A DNA stretch of 8,289 bases from a bacterium (GTDB lineage: Bacteria; Verrucomicrobiota; Verrucomicrobiia; Limisphaerales; J093): NCBI GenBank assembly GCA_021784265.1, contig JAJXTA010000094.1:1-8289 (forward strand). The letters are read 5' to 3'. Positions 5,821 to 8,289 of the stretch are shown piece after piece; positions within the stretch are counted from its first letter, which is position 1; each line of letters begins with the position of its first letter. The notes under the pieces are model-generated. The model made no database searches. It worked only from the letters and a program-made list of their open reading frames with translations, and had not been told where the DNA came from. The position numbers and the translations under genes are program-made.

Positions 5821-8289
5821 CTAGCCGCCACCCACGCGGGCAACATCCCGCACGTTCTCCTCAAAGGCCGCCATCGTGGCCTCCTCCCCGTCGAGCCCGG
5901 TCTCGGTCACCCGCTGCAAGGCCTGGAGGACGCGTTTGTAATCCTTGGGCATGACCTTGACGAATTTGGCCACGTAGTCCTCCCACAAGACGAGGAGCTT
6001 GAAGGCGCGTTGGCTGCGGGTGTATTCGGCATGCCGCTGGATCAGGCGCCGGACCGCCTCGATCTCCGCACTCTCCTCGAGCCTTTCCAAGCTCACCATC
6101 TGCGAGTTGCACCGGCGGGCGAACTCGCCGGCTTCGTCCAAGACGTAGGCCACCCCGCCGGACATGCCGGCGGCGAAGTTCCGCCCGGTCGGTCCCAAGA
6201 CCACGACGCGGCCGCCCGTCATGTACTCACAGCCGTGATCGCCCACGGCCTCGACGACCGCGTCGGCGCCGCTGTTCCGCACCGCGAACCGCTCGCCCGC
6301 CATCCCCCGCACGTAGGCCTCGCCGCCGGTCGCCCCGTAGAGGGCGACGTTGCCCACCAAGATGTTCTCTTCGGCCAGGAAGGTGGAGCCGGCTGGGGGA
6401 TGGACGATCAGCTTGCCTCCGGAGAGGCCCTTTCCGAGGTAGTCGTTGGCGTCCCCCTCCAGGGCAAACGTCATCCCCGGGGGCAGGAAGGCCCCGAAGC
6501 TCTGCCCGGCCGAGCCCTTGAAGTGGAGGGAAACCGTGTCTTCGGGCAGGCCCGCGGGACCGTAGCGGCGGGTGAGTTCGCTGCCCACGATGGTCCCGAC
6601 CACCCGGTTGGTGTTACGGATGGGCAACTCGGCGCGCACCTTTTCCCGGCGGAGCAGGGCGGGTTGGCAGAGCTTGAGCAGCACCTGTCGGTCCAAGGAT
6701 TTGTTGAGTCCGTGATCCTGGGGGATCTGGCAGTAACGGCCCACGTCCGGGGGCGCGCTGGGCTGGTAAAGGATGGTCGAGAAGTCCAGTCCGCGAGCCT
6801 TCCAATGGTCCACGGCGGCCTTGACCTCGAGGCGGTCCACCCGCCCCACCAGGTCGTCGAGCTTGCGGAAGCCCAGTTGGGCCATCAACTCGCGGACTTC
6901 CTGCGCGATGAAGCGCATGAAGTTCACCACATAGGCCGGATCACCGGTGAAGTTCTTGCGCAGCAGGGGGTCTTGGGTGGCCACGCCGACCGGGCAGGTG
7001 TTGAGGTGGCAGACCCGCATCATGATGCAGCCCAACGTGACCAAGGGCGCGGTGGCAAATCCGAATTCCTCGGCGCCCAGGAGGGCGGCGACGACGACAT
7101 CGCGCCCGGTCTTGAGCTGGCCGTCGGCCTCGACCACGATCCGGCTGCGGAGGTTGTTGAGCACGAGGGTTTGATGGGTTTCGGCCAAGCCCAGCTCCCA
7201 GGGGATGCCGGCGTGCTTGATGCTGGTCTGGGGCGAGGCGCCGGTGCCGCCATCATAACCGCTGATCAACACCACGTCGGCGTGCGCCTTGGCCACGCCC
7301 GCCGCCACGGTGCCCACCCCCACCTCGGCCACCAGCTTGACGCTGATGCGCGCGTCGCTGTTGGCGTTCTTGAGGTCGTGGATCAACTGGGCGAGGTCTT
7401 CGATGGAATAGATGTCGTGGTGCGGGGGCGGGGAGATCAAGCCGACCCCGGGCGTCGAGTGGCGGACCTTGGCGATCCAGGGATAGACTTTCTGGCCCGG
7501 CAACTGGCCGCCCTCGCCCGGTTTGGCGCCCTGGGCCATTTTGATCTGGAGCTCGCGGGCGTGGACCAGGTAGTTGCTCGTGACACCGAACCGGCCGGAA
7601 GCCACCTGTTTGATGGCGCTGTTGCGCGAGTCGCCGTTGGCGTCGGGCACGTAGCGCGCCGGGTCTTCGCCTCCCTCGCCGGTGTTGCTCTTGCCGCCGA
7701 TGCGGTTCATGGCGATGGCCAGCGCCTCGTGGGCTTCCTTGCTGATCGAGCCGTAGGACATGGCGCCGGACTTGAACCGCTTGAGGATCTGCTCGACCGG
7801 CTCGACCTCGTCCAGCGGGATGGCCGTCGCCGGCTTGAACTGGAGCAAACTGCGGAGGGTACAGGGATTCTGGGCCTGATCGTTAACCAGGGCCGAGTAC
7901 TGCTTGAACAGTTCGAAGCTGCCGGTGCGGCAGGCAGTCTGCAGCCGGTGAATGGTCAACGGATTGAAGAGGTGGGCTTCGCTCTCTTGCCGCCACTGAT
8001 ACTGGCCGCCGGCGTCCAAGGCGTAGTTGTTGACCGCGCGTTCACCGAAGGCCCGTTGATGCCGCAACTGCACTTCCTTGGCCAGAATGTCCAAGCCCAC
8101 GCCCTCGATGCGGGAAGGCGTCCAGGTGAAGTACTTGTCCACCACCCGGTGGTTGAGGCCGATCGCCTCGAAGATCTGCGCGCCGCGGTAGCTCTGGATG
8201 GTCGAGATGCCCATCTTGGACATCACCTTCACCACGCCCTTCTTGGCCGCCTTGAGATAGTTGTACTGCAGCTTCTCGACGGTGTGAGA
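5821..8289 (-). CDS. gltB: Glutamate synthase large (alpha) subunit, C-terminal 822 residues (5' end outside window)
   Basis: GltB hydrolyses glutamine and uses the released ammonia plus 2-oxoglutarate and electrons from GltD to make glutamate. The frame is open through position 8289 and reads as GltB from the first codon, so the gene continues beyond the window; a start at 8235 would be an artefact. Full-length proteins have about 1,500 residues, so the N-terminal glutamine amidotransferase domain and much of the central domain are missing from view. Visible residue 1 lies at 8289. Residues 1-130 are the end of the central domain ([18 protein letters not shown]). The FMN/synthase domain follows, with [23 protein letters not shown] (344-353) and the [3Fe-4S] cysteines C421, C427 and C432 in [15 protein letters not shown]. 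The C-terminal glycine-rich beta-helix domain (GXGXG type, about 560-780) includes [10 protein letters not shown] and [19 protein letters not shown]. The protein ends [15 protein letters not shown], as in the family. Nothing looks damaged. Confidence 0.98.
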   Translation of the reverse strand, partial: SHTVEKLQYNYLKAAKKGVVKVMSKMGISTIQSYRGAQIFEAIGLNHRVVDKYFTWTPSRIEGVGLDILAKEVQLRHQRAFGERAVNNYALDAGGQYQWRQESEAHLFNPLTIHRLQTACRTGSFELFKQYSALVNDQAQNPCTLRSLLQFKPATAIPLDEVEPVEQILKRFKSGAMSYGSISKEAHEALAIAMNRIGGKSNTGEGGEDPARYVPDANGDSRNSAIKQVASGRFGVTSNYLVHARELQIKMAQGAKPGEGGQLPGQKVYPWIAKVRHSTPGVGLISPPPHHDIYSIEDLAQLIHDLKNANSDARISVKLVAEVGVGTVAAGVAKAHADVVLISGYDGGTGASPQTSIKHAGIPWELGLAETHQTLVLNNLRSRIVVEADGQLKTGRDVVVAALLGAEEFGFATAPLVTLGCIMMRVCHLNTCPVGVATQDPLLRKNFTGDPAYVVNFMRFIAQEVRELMAQLGFRKLDDLVGRVDRLEVKAAVDHWKARGLDFSTILYQPSAPPDVGRYCQIPQDHGLNKSLDRQVLLKLCQPALLRREKVRAELPIRNTNRVVGTIVGSELTRRYGPAGLPEDTVSLHFKGSAGQSFGAFLPPGMTFALEGDANDYLGKGLSGGKLIVHPPAGSTFLAEENILVGNVALYGATGGEAYVRGMAGERFAVRNSGADAVVEAVGDHGCEYMTGGRVVVLGPTGRNFAAGMSGGVAYVLDEAGEFARRCNSQMVSLERLEESAEIEAVRRLIQRHAEYTRSQRAFKLLVLWEDYVAKFVKVMPKDYKRVLQALQRVTETGLDGEEATMAAFEENVRDVARVGGG

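Noticed and set aside
8233..8235. GTG at 8235 as the start of gltB.
   Set aside because: The frame remains open to the window end and the 18 upstream codons still read as conserved GltB sequence, so this is an internal valine.

Overview
The window is a GC-rich stretch of bacterial chromosome carrying ordinary housekeeping metabolism. Six protein genes can be supported, two of them cut by the window edges. The GC richness, the cofactor operon and the glutamate synthase with separate large and small subunits fit a high-GC bacterium. Verrucomicrobiota is my first guess, partly because the start codons lack clear Shine-Dalgarno motifs. This is only an inference, and Planctomycetota, Acidobacteriota or deltaproteobacterial lineages cannot be excluded from the sequence alone.

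Layout: positions 1-2067 (minus strand) hold a compact cofactor operon read in the order nadC, birA, coaX. NadC makes nicotinate mononucleotide for NAD. BirA attaches biotin to carboxylases and has a DNA-binding domain. CoaX (truncated at position 1) is type III pantothenate kinase, the first step to coenzyme A. Both junctions are 4-base stop/start overlaps. A 134-base divergent gap (2068-2201) separates nadC from a plus-strand gene for an MsbA-type ABC exporter (2202-4049). A 250-base gap between convergent genes (4050-4299) carries several perfect inverted repeats. Positions 4300-8289 (minus strand) hold gltB (5' part outside the window) followed by gltD, the two subunits of NADPH-dependent glutamate synthase (GOGAT).

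How the genes work together: gltB and gltD encode one enzyme complex. NADPH electrons enter at the GltD FAD, pass through iron-sulfur clusters to the GltB FMN, and reduce 2-iminoglutarate to glutamate. The nadC-birA-coaX genes supply three unrelated cofactors, and their linkage looks like co-expression for growth rather than a single pathway. The ABC exporter has no recognisable partner in the window, so its substrate is unknown.

I found no mobile elements, CRISPR arrays, tRNA or rRNA genes, toxin-antitoxin or defence genes. I see no convincing previously undescribed system. The points most worth a second look are non-coding: the hairpin-rich convergent gap, and a GC palindrome sitting where the ribosome would load on the exporter mRNA.
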